Source: Chondrus crispus
Taxonomy: Eukaryota; Rhodophyta; Florideophyceae; Gigartinales; Gigartinaceae
Assembly: GCF_000350225.1 (NCBI RefSeq)
Contig: NW_005179250.1
Coordinates: forward strand, 310,001-374,000
Direction: 5' to 3'
DNA length: 64,000 nt
Numbering within the stretch: position 1 is the first letter of the stretch; every line of letters begins with the position of its first letter. The notes beneath the pieces were generated by a model, which had not been told where the DNA came from, searched no databases, and saw nothing but the letters and a program-made list of their open reading frames with translations. Shown here in pieces: positions 54,064 to 63,090 of the stretch. The translations under genes and the position numbers were made by a program.

Positions 54064-54947
54064 ATGGCTCCAAAGCAGACTCGCAGCTCCAAAGCCGTGC
54101 AACTTCTTATTGCCAAATTCAGAAGTAGAGAGCTCAGTGGGCGTGAAACCCCAAAAGATGTGTGTGAATCAAATCCTCTTTTCAAGCTTCACAAATTGGC
54201 AACTTTTAGAACGAGATACAACGTCCTTCGGAAGGAATTTGCTATTGAAGAAGGTATGTATCATTATGGTTTTAAGTTTCACGCATTTCCTCAACTAACG
54301 TTTTTACAGTGAAGAGAGAACATACTGAAGAAACCTATGAGAATGGTCTTAATACCAGGTGTTCAGAGAAAGAGAAGAAGCTGACACCAAAGAAGCCCCG
54401 ATTGCTTGAGAGGGACCTAGAACTGTCATCCGAGGACGGCAAAAGTGAGGATGACATTTGTCGGGTTGAGTCTGAACTTTTCTACCATGAGCGAACATTC
54501 AAACCTCTTTATCTGTTGTCAGAATAAGCTGAGCCCGGAACTATGACAAAGCGAATCCCAGCGGCAATCGTGCTTCCAAGCGGCATCGACAGTGGTGGCT
54601 TTTCTTTACGTGTTGCGGATGGAGGTGAGAACATAGAACTAAAAGTTTTATAGCCGCGCATGCTCGTCGACATGGCAGTGCTACATCGAAAGTGGTTGAA
54701 CTCGGAGTCAGGAAATTTAAAAACTTACCATCCCCAGATAGTTGGCTTTGAGAACGCTTTGAAGCAGCTGCGTGGATCCTCTACTGACAGTGTTGAGTCT
54801 GTTGCTCGCATTCCGCTGCCCGTTTCTGTGCAGCCAGAAATCCATCGAAAACACAATTTGGCATGGAGAGAATTGAGCACACGTATGCTTTACTTGGACC
54901 TCAAAGCTGTGGTCGATAACTACGCTATTACTCGTGATTCAGACTAA
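54064..54947 (+). pseudogene. Intron-containing unknown gene with two stops
   Basis: Exon 1 runs from ATG 54064 (MAPKQTRSSKAVQLLIAK; the frame is open from 53953) to 54253. GTATGT at 54254 and TTTTTACAG ending at 54309 give a 56-bp phase-1 intron. Exon 2 continues in frame (KREHTEETYENG...KKPRLLERDLELSSEDGK) to TAA 54525-54527. The same phase then stays open except for TAG 54651-54653, through VLPSGIDSGGFSLRVADGG and PRMLVDMAVLHRKWL to a stop at 54945. The two stops are either lesions or mark an unrecognised splice. The N-terminus is basic, the middle charged. No family recognised. Confidence 0.5.
54254..54309 (+). other. Spliceosomal intron, 56 bp
   Basis: GTATGT donor and pyrimidine-rich TTTTTACAG acceptor. 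Removing it joins two compatible phases. One of the few direct signs in the window that this is nuclear eukaryotic DNA with introns. Confidence 0.65.
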
Positions 54948-55380
54948 TTCGAGGTCGTATGGTCTTAGAAACGGCGTGGCATAATCGCATTGCGACAGCC
55001 TCGGAGTCAAATAAATAATTGCCCTGCCGATGAAGGTAATTTTTCCCAGACATTTTTGAGCAGAGATATCGTACTTACCGCAATCCCCAGCAATAGTACA
55101 AGGTCCACTACTTTAACTCTGTTTACAGTACTCTTGGGTACAGTTCTAGTGACTATTTGATATGCAGTCTGCCTTATATGAGGCCACTGTGATGCGAAGA
55201 TCAGACCGATGTCTGCGACCCCCAAAGGTGGCGGGGGCGACGGTGAATTTATTCTGTTTGCTATGGTAGCCCGAAATGGCTGTGTGCCTTATCTGTGAGG
55301 GCTTCGTTATCTGGATGGAACCATTTGTTAGCGTTGTGTTTAGGAAGGCCGAGCGCCGTTGTTGCTTCTGGATGGAACCA
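54948..55380. other. No supported gene
   Basis: Contains two copies of TCTGGATGGAACCA (about 55311 and 55367) just before the LTR at 55381. No gene seen. Confidence 0.45.
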
Positions 55381-56448
55381 TGTAGTGCAATGCGCCTGTC
55401 GGGCAGAGGCCGCGGTCCGATGGTCCAGCAAAAACAACAACAGCAACAAAACGAAGAACTGCCGATGGCACAGCGCTACGGAGTGTCCGACTCTCCCTTC
55501 TCCGTTTAACCGAGCTTGCGACTCGTAGTAGCTCGGATCCCTGATGGGGGGGGGGCACAGAGAAATGGCCCGGCCCGGGATCGGTGTGGTAGAGACTTGC
55601 GAAGAGATCTGCTCGACGAGTGTAGGGTGGGGCGCGTACGTAGGTACCCCGGTTCCACTGGGTTGTAAGGCCAATGCTCGTTGAGCTTCTTCGACACCTT
55701 GTAACGCGACAAGGCCTTCGACGAGGGCGTCGCAACGCAGCCCGACGGGATGAAATGAAAGTAGCAGCGCTACGTCAACCGTGCCGCCCGATGGCTCGAA
55801 ACACCTACACCGGCTACGTCAACCGTGCCGCCCGATGGCTCGAAACACCTACACCGGTTCGGTCGCAACCGACACCGATGGTACCAACACTGGCTCGTAA
55901 TACGACGGAGCCGTTCGAGGGAGACGTCGTTGCAACGGTCTCCGTCGGAAAATGGGTCACAGTAGCAGCGCTACGTCAACTGTGTCGCCCGATGGCTCGA
56001 AACACCTACACCGGTTCGGTCGCAAACCGAGGCCGATGGCACCAACACAAGATAAGGGAAAAATAGGTAGAATTAGAGATAGAAAAGGATAGGGAAATAA
56101 AGGAAAAAGGAATGGGAACCCCGAGCGATAGAGGATGCCGTAGGCTTAGGTAAAAGGGAGCGTCTTAGTAGAGACGGACTTCGACCAAGGCGACATTCAA
56201 CTCTGGCAACTCGGGTTGGTTTATTGACTTGTTCGGTCAAAGGGCTAAGTTATATAGAGCCCCGCCGGGGCGAGTACAGTAGCTCCCGGCTCTAGATTCT
56301 AGATCTAATTAGTAAATAAATTAAATAATTAAAATAATCGTGCGCTTCGTCGCACACGTGTGTCCCCCAAACCCGGACTACAGTATCCAATTTTTTTTCC
56401 TTTTTCACTTCCTTCCCCTCCCCTACCCGAGACGGGTATTGCACTACA
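55381..56448 (-). repeat. 3' LTR, 1068 bp
   Basis: Starts TGTAGTGCAA and ends TTGCACTACA, a perfect 10-bp inverted terminus. The ends resemble those of the solo LTR at 12025-12925 (TGTAGTGCAG/CTGCACTACA). The flanks (AACCA on the left, TATCC on the right) do not match, which fits an LTR still attached to internal sequence on the right. Confidence 0.78.
55761..56040. repeat. 44-bp repeats inside LTR
   Basis: A unit beginning CTACGTCAACCGTGCCGCCC occurs in tandem at 55770 and 55814, and again with slight changes at 55971. All three run into CACCTACACCGG. Confidence 0.88.
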
Positions 56449-56460
56449 TATCCCCCTTCT
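56449..56460 (-). promoter_or_regulatory. Polypurine tract
   Basis: AGAAGGGGGATA on the minus strand directly before the LTR. It is nearly the same as the tract at 18971-18959 of the chromodomain gypsy. Confidence 0.7.
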
Positions 56461-56558
56461 GGGCGCTCTCGCGCAGCGCCTTCACTCCCTTGCTTCCCAA
56501 CTTCTTCCTTTTTCTTCCGACCATCGGTCGCCGCTCGCGTGAGAGTAAGACGATCTCC

Positions 56559-58250
56559 ATGTTTCCTTCATCGGATCCCACTGTCGGACATACCACCCGC
56601 GGTCGCCGTGGTGTGGGCTTCTCACACACGCCTTCCATTCCTAGCGACCTTCCTTCCATACCCCGACTTCCCCCGAACACCAACATTCCTGAACCGGTCT
56701 TTCATCCCGATCTCCATCCTTCATCAGCCCCTTGTCGATACCCCTCACTAGCCCAGCTCCAAGGTAAATCCATGCGTGACTATCCCTTACTGTACGCGGC
56801 CACTCCTTGGTTTTCCGCCATCGACGTGCGCGACGTCACTAGCATCGGGCGCGACTTTGCCGACGGTGCGGGGATGCTGCCGGGTCACCTTCCCCTTCAA
56901 GCCATTTCCTCCTACGATTGGCGTTCCCGTGTCGCCATTCCCCCTTCTATCCTGCGTCGTTCCTCCCCTCGTGGCCGACAGGGCCTATCCCTGCGGTTCA
57001 TGGAAGCCGTTCTCGACCGTCTCGACCTATCCCTATCCGATGCCCTCATCCCTCCGTCCTTCGGATGTGACACGTGGCAGTTTCGCACGGAGGGGGAGCG
57101 TGATTACCTTGACAACCTCCTCAGCTGGACACGGGGTGACCCCGTGCTCGAGGCAGACCGCCTGTGGCATAACCAACTGACGGTGACTAACGATGCCATG
57201 TCATACACGCGCGCAATCCTCCCCCTCAATTTCCCATATATGAAACGCGGGAACATCCCCCTCTTGCAGCATACGGTCCGATTCGAGCGTAAGATGAGAT
57301 CGGACACGAGATATTTCCTAGCTTACCAAATGGTTGAGGCGGGGGAAATTGCTCGGTCACACTACCCCAACCGGTACCAGCAACTCCACTCATGGTGGGG
57401 ACAATTTGAGGTCTGCCAAGGGTTTTGGGCAGAGCTCGGTCCCATCCTTACCTACTTTGGAAGTCATCTCACTGATCCTCGTCACGGGTTGTGGGTTGTC
57501 TTTTTGACGGAGTGGTGCGTGAAGGTAGCCGCCACCTTGCTCTGGGAGGCGTACGATTGTTGGCGGCTTTGGTATCTTCCTCCGAAGCTCGTCGAGCTCA
57601 TGTGCCTTTTGGACTATACTGTGCCCTTGGGCGGAGCAGACACCGACTTCGAACTGTACTCCTTACTCGAAAAGATCAATCAGGTCGACTGGGATGTTGC
57701 TCCCCCTATCAACTCATCCCGATCCTTGGCGAGGCGACGCCTGTTCTTTTCTCCCGGACGAAGTCACAGTGCGGCGGGTGACTTCGTCTGGTTCAACCCT
57801 TGGACATCCGCCTTGTGCTCTCCGTCCGAAGCGCGCCTCAGTCGCCAATTCGGCAACCAAGTTCCAACTCCTGACGTAGCTCCCATACGAGCCGTAGATC
57901 CCCGCGCAGACGACGTTTGCCCCCGACCGTCTGCTCCAGATTCCCCTCTCCCTGCAGCCCCTAGCGCTGCTCCTCCTGCTGTCGATATTCCCTCGGCAGG
58001 GCATACCGAAACTCTGTCGGTTAGGGCAGCGTTGCCTTCCCCACCGTCCCCATCAATTCCCAAAAAGAGCGACGGAGCCATTGACATCTACTGCACATTG
58101 CTCCGCGCTCATGGCATCGAAGGTGAAGCTCTCCAAGGGGCTTCCTTCGATGATTTGCGAGTCCTTGCTCGACTCGTTACCTCACGACCGAAGAGAAAAC
58201 CCTTGGGTGTGCCGCCCAATGACCTGCCGCTTAGAGCGACTTCCCCGTGA
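56559..58250 (+). CDS. Antisense accessory protein of gypsy (intact)
   Basis: 563 residues from ATG 56559 (MFPSSDPTVGHTT). The frame is open further upstream, but that part lies within the LTR. The first 100 residues are Pro/Ser-rich. Then come an aromatic-rich globular part (DYLDNLLSWTRGDPV, SDTRYFLAYQMVEAGEI), a hydrophobic helix (FLTEWCVKVAATLLWEAYD), AAGDFVWFNPWTS, a Pro/Ala linker and a C-terminal helical segment (YCTLLRAHGIEGEALQG) ending in basic residues (TSRPKRKPLG). The motif order and length match 19896-21565. It is opposite in strand to its element, so it is probably read from a promoter in or near the 3' LTR. No known domain; function unknown. Confidence 0.7.
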   Translation: MFPSSDPTVGHTTRGRRGVGFSHTPSIPSDLPSIPRLPPNTNIPEPVFHPDLHPSSAPCRYPSLAQLQGKSMRDYPLLYAATPWFSAIDVRDVTSIGRDFADGAGMLPGHLPLQAISSYDWRSRVAIPPSILRRSSPRGRQGLSLRFMEAVLDRLDLSLSDALIPPSFGCDTWQFRTEGERDYLDNLLSWTRGDPVLEADRLWHNQLTVTNDAMSYTRAILPLNFPYMKRGNIPLLQHTVRFERKMRSDTRYFLAYQMVEAGEIARSHYPNRYQQLHSWWGQFEVCQGFWAELGPILTYFGSHLTDPRHGLWVVFLTEWCVKVAATLLWEAYDCWRLWYLPPKLVELMCLLDYTVPLGGADTDFELYSLLEKINQVDWDVAPPINSSRSLARRRLFFSPGRSHSAAGDFVWFNPWTSALCSPSEARLSRQFGNQVPTPDVAPIRAVDPRADDVCPRPSAPDSPLPAAPSAAPPAVDIPSAGHTETLSVRAALPSPPSPSIPKKSDGAIDIYCTLLRAHGIEGEALQGASFDDLRVLARLVTSRPKRKPLGVPPNDLPLRATSP

Positions 58251-60149
58251 TCCGTTCTCGGATTATTACCCGTTTGGGGTGACGTCTGGTTATTGACGTC
58301 ATCCTGAAGCTTTTGGATAATAAAATGAATCACCTGCGTATCCCTCGTTACCTTCACTTTCCTCTGCTTTTTTTGTATGCGTCCCGCCTCTGCGGTCGCA
58401 TCCCCATTCTGCAATTCCCTTCTCTTTTTTTCTGGTCACATTTCCCTCCTCTTTCTCACACATTCTCCTTCTGCCATCCTCCTATCACAGCATGCGTCTC
58501 CCATTTTCCTCCTCATTCTCCCAAATTTCCCTTTTTGGGTGAGGCTGTCCTCACACGGTTCTCATAAAAAATATAGTATGGTCGACGCCGTACAAGCGAC
58601 GTCATCCCTCAACTGTTATCGCGACGCCACTGTAGACGTCCGTTATCATGGTCAACAAAGTGGTAGGGGGGGTTTTGAGGTTCACGAATAATATGGTTCG
58701 TTATCAACCTGCCTGACCCGTTCGGTCGCGCTCGCTTGAGTCGATTATTTCTGACACCGGGTTCTACTGTACGGTCCCCGTACTGCCAAACGATAGCGTT
58801 GCTTCTCAATGCCCATGGAAAGTTACACCCTCATTGCAGTTTCAGATGAGTCGCCCGTTTCCATTTTTTCATTTGCACAACCTGGCGAGATCGTCCCGAG
58901 CTTGTCACCATGCGTAATCAATTCAGTCATAGCAGCGGTCCCGTCTACGATTCTTGTCAAAGCAGACCTGTCGAATTCCTCTCCTCCTTTGTTTGCGTGT
59001 GCTGAAAGTGAACTGTTGCGTGCGAATTCCCCTCTGTTCTCCGCATATCAATGTTCTCTCCCTTCCCCTGTTCCTGGTGTACGTTGGGAACCGGAAACCA
59101 TCCTGCAAATGAACGCGAGGCTTACTGCTTCCTTCAAATGGAAATTCGCGATCCACAACTGAAGGGGTGTTTTGCACATGATTCTCACGATCCGTGGAGA
59201 CCACCTTTACAGACTGTCGTCGACAGCCGAACGTGCGACATTACGTTCTCTTTTTTTTTCTTCGCCCCGTTAGATCCCTCGAAACGATTCGTGTCGATTT
59301 CCCCGTGCAGTAGTTGCGGACTCCGGCAACTCGTCATTTGTCGCCTGAGGCCTGCTTAGTCGTGCAATAAAAATATTAATAGAGGGGGGGGTGATGGCGG
59401 GGTGTGGGGACAAGAACCTCATTCTTTCCCTCGTTCGGTTGTCGTGCGACCGAGGCCACTCGTGTCCACGAAACGTTAACAGAAATCTGTGGCCATTGTT
59501 CTAATCTCCCTCGCGTCGACACTGCAACAATAAAAAGATTCATAAAGGGCGTCGGAGCTCGTATCACTTCATGACATTCCTGTCTTTGACGAATACGATC
59601 TTCTTCGTACGAGGTGCCACGAAGTGTGACCTTCTCGAAGGGGTTCTGCTCTCGCGCAGGCTTTAGAGCCTACAGTACCAAATCGTCGATACTTGATAAA
59701 GTCCTTGCGAGGGTTACTGGCCATTTGCACACCGTCCTCGTTTTCGGTAGTCGTGTCCGCCTTCCTCACGGGTCCACGAAACGTTTGTCCTTCTACACGC
59801 GAGCCATCGTTTCCCTTCGGCGAGCGCCGTCCTGCTCTCGCGATCGGATGCTGTACTTTGATGTGTGTCTTATCGCTGGTTCCTGCTCATCCCCAGAAGG
59901 AAAAAATAGTAATAAAGGGAGTCGCGACGGAATTAAAATTGGGTACAAGGTCGACGGGCATCCTTCACGATTTCCAACACGTCTTTCCGCGACGCGGATC
60001 GTACTGTCAGCTTTGTACCCCTCGGGCCTTTCTCTTGATCGTCCTTCGCGCACCTCGGAGAGTCATCCCTCTCGTTCCGGGTCCCGGTTGAGCCCCCTCT
60101 TGATCGTAACATGTCGGCTGACCGGCGTCCGTAGTGTGAGGTGGGGTGG
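58251..60149. other. Noncoding tail after the antisense ORF
   Basis: T/C-rich sequence (58330-58520) is followed by degenerate direct repeats. A segment with TCGTGCGACCGAGG and GTCCACGAAACGTT at 59420-59480 is loosely echoed at 59735-59790. No integrase or other pol motif is seen in either strand. Possible AATAAA-like signals lie near 59365 and 59530. Confidence 0.45.
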
Positions 60150-60778
60150 TGTAGTGCACTGACCCACCTTTTCCTTTTCCCAGGGGACACCTGTCCCCGG
60201 CCAGCACGACTCCTTCTCCGGGACACACGTGTACCGCGCGCCACGTGTAACCAGGCGTCAAGGCTCCTGTGTCCAGGTGTCACCCCTCACGTGTAGTGGT
60301 TGTCAGACCTCCCCAAGGGGAGTTTCTCCGGTCGTCGCTGCCGTCGTTTTAATTTAGTTTCTTTTAGTTTAATTAATTATAGCTCCGACGTCGGCTAGTA
60401 TATAGCCGACGTCCGACCCTAAGTAAATCCTCACGAAGCTTTGGGTCTACAACTCGGGTTTCTGGAACGGAGTCGTAGCCTCGCGTCGGTCCCCGTCCCA
60501 CGACGGTACCCTGCGAGCCATCTGCGTCCCGATTCCCTCCTGTCTCTACCGCGCGCGTCGTCCCGCCACTCCCGGCTCTCCGCGCGACAGCTGTCCCTAC
60601 AGCTCCGCCCCTCCTGGGCTCTGTTCTGCCTCTTTTTCCCTTACTTTCCCCACTGCGCTTCGCGCCCGGCCCCGTACCGGTCCCTTACGGGTGGTCTCCC
60701 GATAACCCCTTACACGCGCCCCCGAACGCGCGCGCTCTGCCAGAGGGGGATCCCACCCTTCCCCCTCAGTACACGACA
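60150..60778 (+). repeat. 5' LTR of right-end gypsy element
   Basis: The segment begins TGTAGTGCACTGACCC, like the solo LTR at 12025, and ends CAGTACACGACA. TTT and TGGTCTCCCGACC follow, with the same 3-base spacer and TGG start as the primer site at 29631. An AT-rich stretch and C/T-rich right half match other LTRs here. Its partner lies outside the window, so the start is provisional (TGTCGG at 60112 is an alternative). Confidence 0.65.
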
Positions 60779-60781
60779 TTT

Positions 60782-60794
60782 TGGTCTCCCGACC
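60782..60794 (+). promoter_or_regulatory. Primer-binding site
   Basis: TGGTCTCCCGACC begins 3 bases after the LTR end, as expected for a site pairing with the CCA end of a tRNA. I could not identify the tRNA. Confidence 0.55.
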
Positions 60795-60884
60795 TAGACG
60801 TCTACGGAGTGTCCCTTATCCCTTACCGTTTTTGGTCCTAGGTGTTCTATATCTGTTTCAACAGGTTTAGACAAGCTCAAGGCT

Positions 60885-63062
60885 ATGGTATCCGGGTCCG
60901 ATTCGTCCCGTGAGACCCGTCCTCGAGACGTGCCTCCGCCAGTTGCGGCGTGGATCACTCGGAGTTGTCGCGAGACTCTCCGAGAAGCGGAAAGATTCAC
61001 GCTCAATACTGTAGCGGAGAAGCTCGCAGCGCAACCGTCGGCGCTGCGAGAAAACCTCAAGACTTTTATTGAGGAAACTATCGCGGCCCAAGCCGAGGTA
61101 CAAGCCGCGCGAGAGCGCGATCGCCTAACCGCCCTGGAAGGCGTGCTCACCAAGGCCTGGCAGGCGGACATAGCTGCCAGCGCCAAGGAGGCTGCCATCC
61201 TGCGTAAGCAAGAGGAGACCGCCACGGCGGAGGACCTCAAGGCCCTCCGTCGAGAAATTGCCATCTTGAAGACGCAAACATCAGCCTTCGCTGCTGGAAT
61301 CCCTTCGACTACAGTCGGAGTAGCGACTCTCCCTCCCGCTGAGGGATTGCCCCCGTTGAATAAGAGCCTGTTCTTTTCCAACGTGACAACGCCGGCGCTG
61401 CAAGCCGCGGGGATACTGGTCCCCTCCATGGAGACCGCACCCCAATTCTCCACCAATCCGCAGGCGTCGCGAACTGCGGCAGGAGCCTCCCGCGAGGGAG
61501 CCTCCGCCGGATTTATCCACCTTGAAGATGATTTACCTTCCCAGGATTTACGGGGGGGGAACCCCGATCAAGGGGGAAGCTCAGACGACGAGGGGAGTGG
61601 ACGACGAAAAAAGTCCAAACCCAGTCGGAAAGAGCGGAAGGCGAACCGTCGCAAAGGAAGAAAGGATGGATACCCCCCGGACGGGTACTCGAGCCCGTCC
61701 TCGTCATCCTCCTCTGACTCGGAGACCGATTCCGAGTCAGAGTCCCTTACGGCCCCAAAGCCGACGTTCGGCCCCAAACAGAAAAAGGTTTCTGTCTGGA
61801 AGTCGACGAACCACCGGTTCAGAGGTGTGTGTAACTACCGAGTCTACCGCCTCGTGGATACCAACCCAACCCTGGACGACCGGGTCTACGCTACCGCCCG
61901 TAAGAGGGTGCAGTACCTCCTCGTGGTCATGGGGGATTACAAATTCAGCGGGGTAGATCTTATCAGGGTCATCAGTTTCTTGGCTCGCTGCAAGGAAAAA
62001 TTTGACAACGCCAATATGACCGAGGCGATGGCCCTGATGGCCCTACCCCATCTTCTGGCTCCGCTTGCTAAGGAAGCGTATGAGTCCCACCGGGGACTGC
62101 ACCGCAAATCTCAGGGGATCGCGAGCTGGGCCGCCGCCGTCAATTGGCTGTTACGCACGTATGCGACGAACCTCGAGATCGAGCGGGCTCTCACGGCATT
62201 GAGGGAGCTACGCCAGAAGCCGGGCGAATTGGAAACCGAGTACGGTACTCGAATGTCCACCGCCCTGGGGAGGTGCGGGGACGTGCACTCAGCATACGAG
62301 AGGACGACACTCTTCATCGAGGGGCTCACCCCCGCGATCAAGCCGCTGGTGTTACAAGCTCGCGAGGATCGACCGCGATCCTCGTTGGAGGATACCGTCG
62401 CCCACGCGCGTTCGCACGGAGACGCCTTCCCGGCCCAGCACGGGTCTGGGCGCCGCGTGGAGTTCGGGAAGCACCGCCCGGTTAAACAGGTTCTCGCTGC
62501 CCTGGATGGCGCCCCGTCGACGTCGACCGGCCCCCCTCCCAGTTTTCAAATGGCCCAGGGAGCTGAAAACTACCTCGCTGCCGAAGGTGACCTCACCAGG
62601 GAGGCTCCTTCCCTCCCGACGGAAGAATCCTCCTTCAACGACGGAGACTCGCTGTTTTACGGCGATCGGCGCAAGCCGTACCAACCCGCTCGAGAGCCCG
62701 CCGAGGGCTTTCGCGGACTTCCACCGGGGAAAACGTCCCGTAATTACCAGAAGGATCCGCGAGGGCCTCCGTCCCCGCAGATCATCTGCTTCACCTGTTA
62801 TCGGGTCGGGGACCACATCTCCCCCGACTGCGAGATGAAGGTGAAGGATGCATCCCTCGTACCCTACCAGTACGAGAAGTTGACCGCGGCCCAAAAGAGC
62901 CGAGTGCCTCCGGAGGCGTACCTCCGAGCCGTCGCCCTCCTCAGTTACGAGGCGAACCGGGTCATGAACCATGAAGCCGTCGCCGGCCCGCCGCCGCGTG
63001 CGGGTACCGGGACGAGGACCCCTCCGCCCCCCGGGGAAGCTCTTTCTCCTCCAAAAAACTAG
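60885..63062 (+). CDS. Gag of right-end gypsy
   Basis: 725 residues from ATG 60885. The N-terminus is helical with a likely coiled coil (KEAAILRKQEETATAEDLK). A Lys/Arg-rich basic stretch (KKSKPSRKERKANRRKG) and a Ser/Asp/Glu run follow. The capsid part has VCNYRVYRL, YKFSGVDLIRVISFLARCK, NWLLRTYAT and LFIEGLTPAIK, aligned with the gag at 27058-29505. Near the end is the knuckle C-F-T-C-Y-R-V-G-D-H-I-S-P-D-C, spaced CX2CX5HX4C (one residue more than usual). It stops at TAG 63060-63062, directly after a slippery heptamer. Confidence 0.9.
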   Translation: MVSGSDSSRETRPRDVPPPVAAWITRSCRETLREAERFTLNTVAEKLAAQPSALRENLKTFIEETIAAQAEVQAARERDRLTALEGVLTKAWQADIAASAKEAAILRKQEETATAEDLKALRREIAILKTQTSAFAAGIPSTTVGVATLPPAEGLPPLNKSLFFSNVTTPALQAAGILVPSMETAPQFSTNPQASRTAAGASREGASAGFIHLEDDLPSQDLRGGNPDQGGSSDDEGSGRRKKSKPSRKERKANRRKGRKDGYPPDGYSSPSSSSSSDSETDSESESLTAPKPTFGPKQKKVSVWKSTNHRFRGVCNYRVYRLVDTNPTLDDRVYATARKRVQYLLVVMGDYKFSGVDLIRVISFLARCKEKFDNANMTEAMALMALPHLLAPLAKEAYESHRGLHRKSQGIASWAAAVNWLLRTYATNLEIERALTALRELRQKPGELETEYGTRMSTALGRCGDVHSAYERTTLFIEGLTPAIKPLVLQAREDRPRSSLEDTVAHARSHGDAFPAQHGSGRRVEFGKHRPVKQVLAALDGAPSTSTGPPPSFQMAQGAENYLAAEGDLTREAPSLPTEESSFNDGDSLFYGDRRKPYQPAREPAEGFRGLPPGKTSRNYQKDPRGPPSPQIICFTCYRVGDHISPDCEMKVKDASLVPYQYEKLTAAQKSRVPPEAYLRAVALLSYEANRVMNHEAVAGPPPRAGTGTRTPPPPGEALSPPKN

Positions 63063-63090
63063 GAGAACCTCAGCCTGCAGCCGCTGAGGT
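63053..63090 (+). promoter_or_regulatory. -1 ribosomal frameshift signal (gag-pol)
   Basis: The heptamer A AAA AAC (63053-63059) lies in the gag frame as CCA AAA AAC, directly before the TAG stop. Seven bases later ACCTCAGC (63067-63074) pairs perfectly with GCTGAGGT (63083-63090) across an 8-base loop. The pol frame is open in exactly the phase a -1 slip would give. Slippery site, spacer and hairpin all fit the classical retroviral model. Confidence 0.88.

Larger units (their letters stand above)
55381..60149 (-). mobile_element. 3' part of a gypsy-type element
   Basis: An LTR of 1068 bp (55381-56448) is followed by a minus-strand polypurine tract. It is then followed by a plus-strand ORF homologous to the antisense ORF of the element at 18365-30229, in the same position relative to the 3' LTR. 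LTR asymmetry and tract both put the element on the minus strand. No integrase or RT is visible before the next LTR at 60150, so the element is truncated or interrupted by the neighbouring insertion. The right limit is provisional. Confidence 0.65.
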
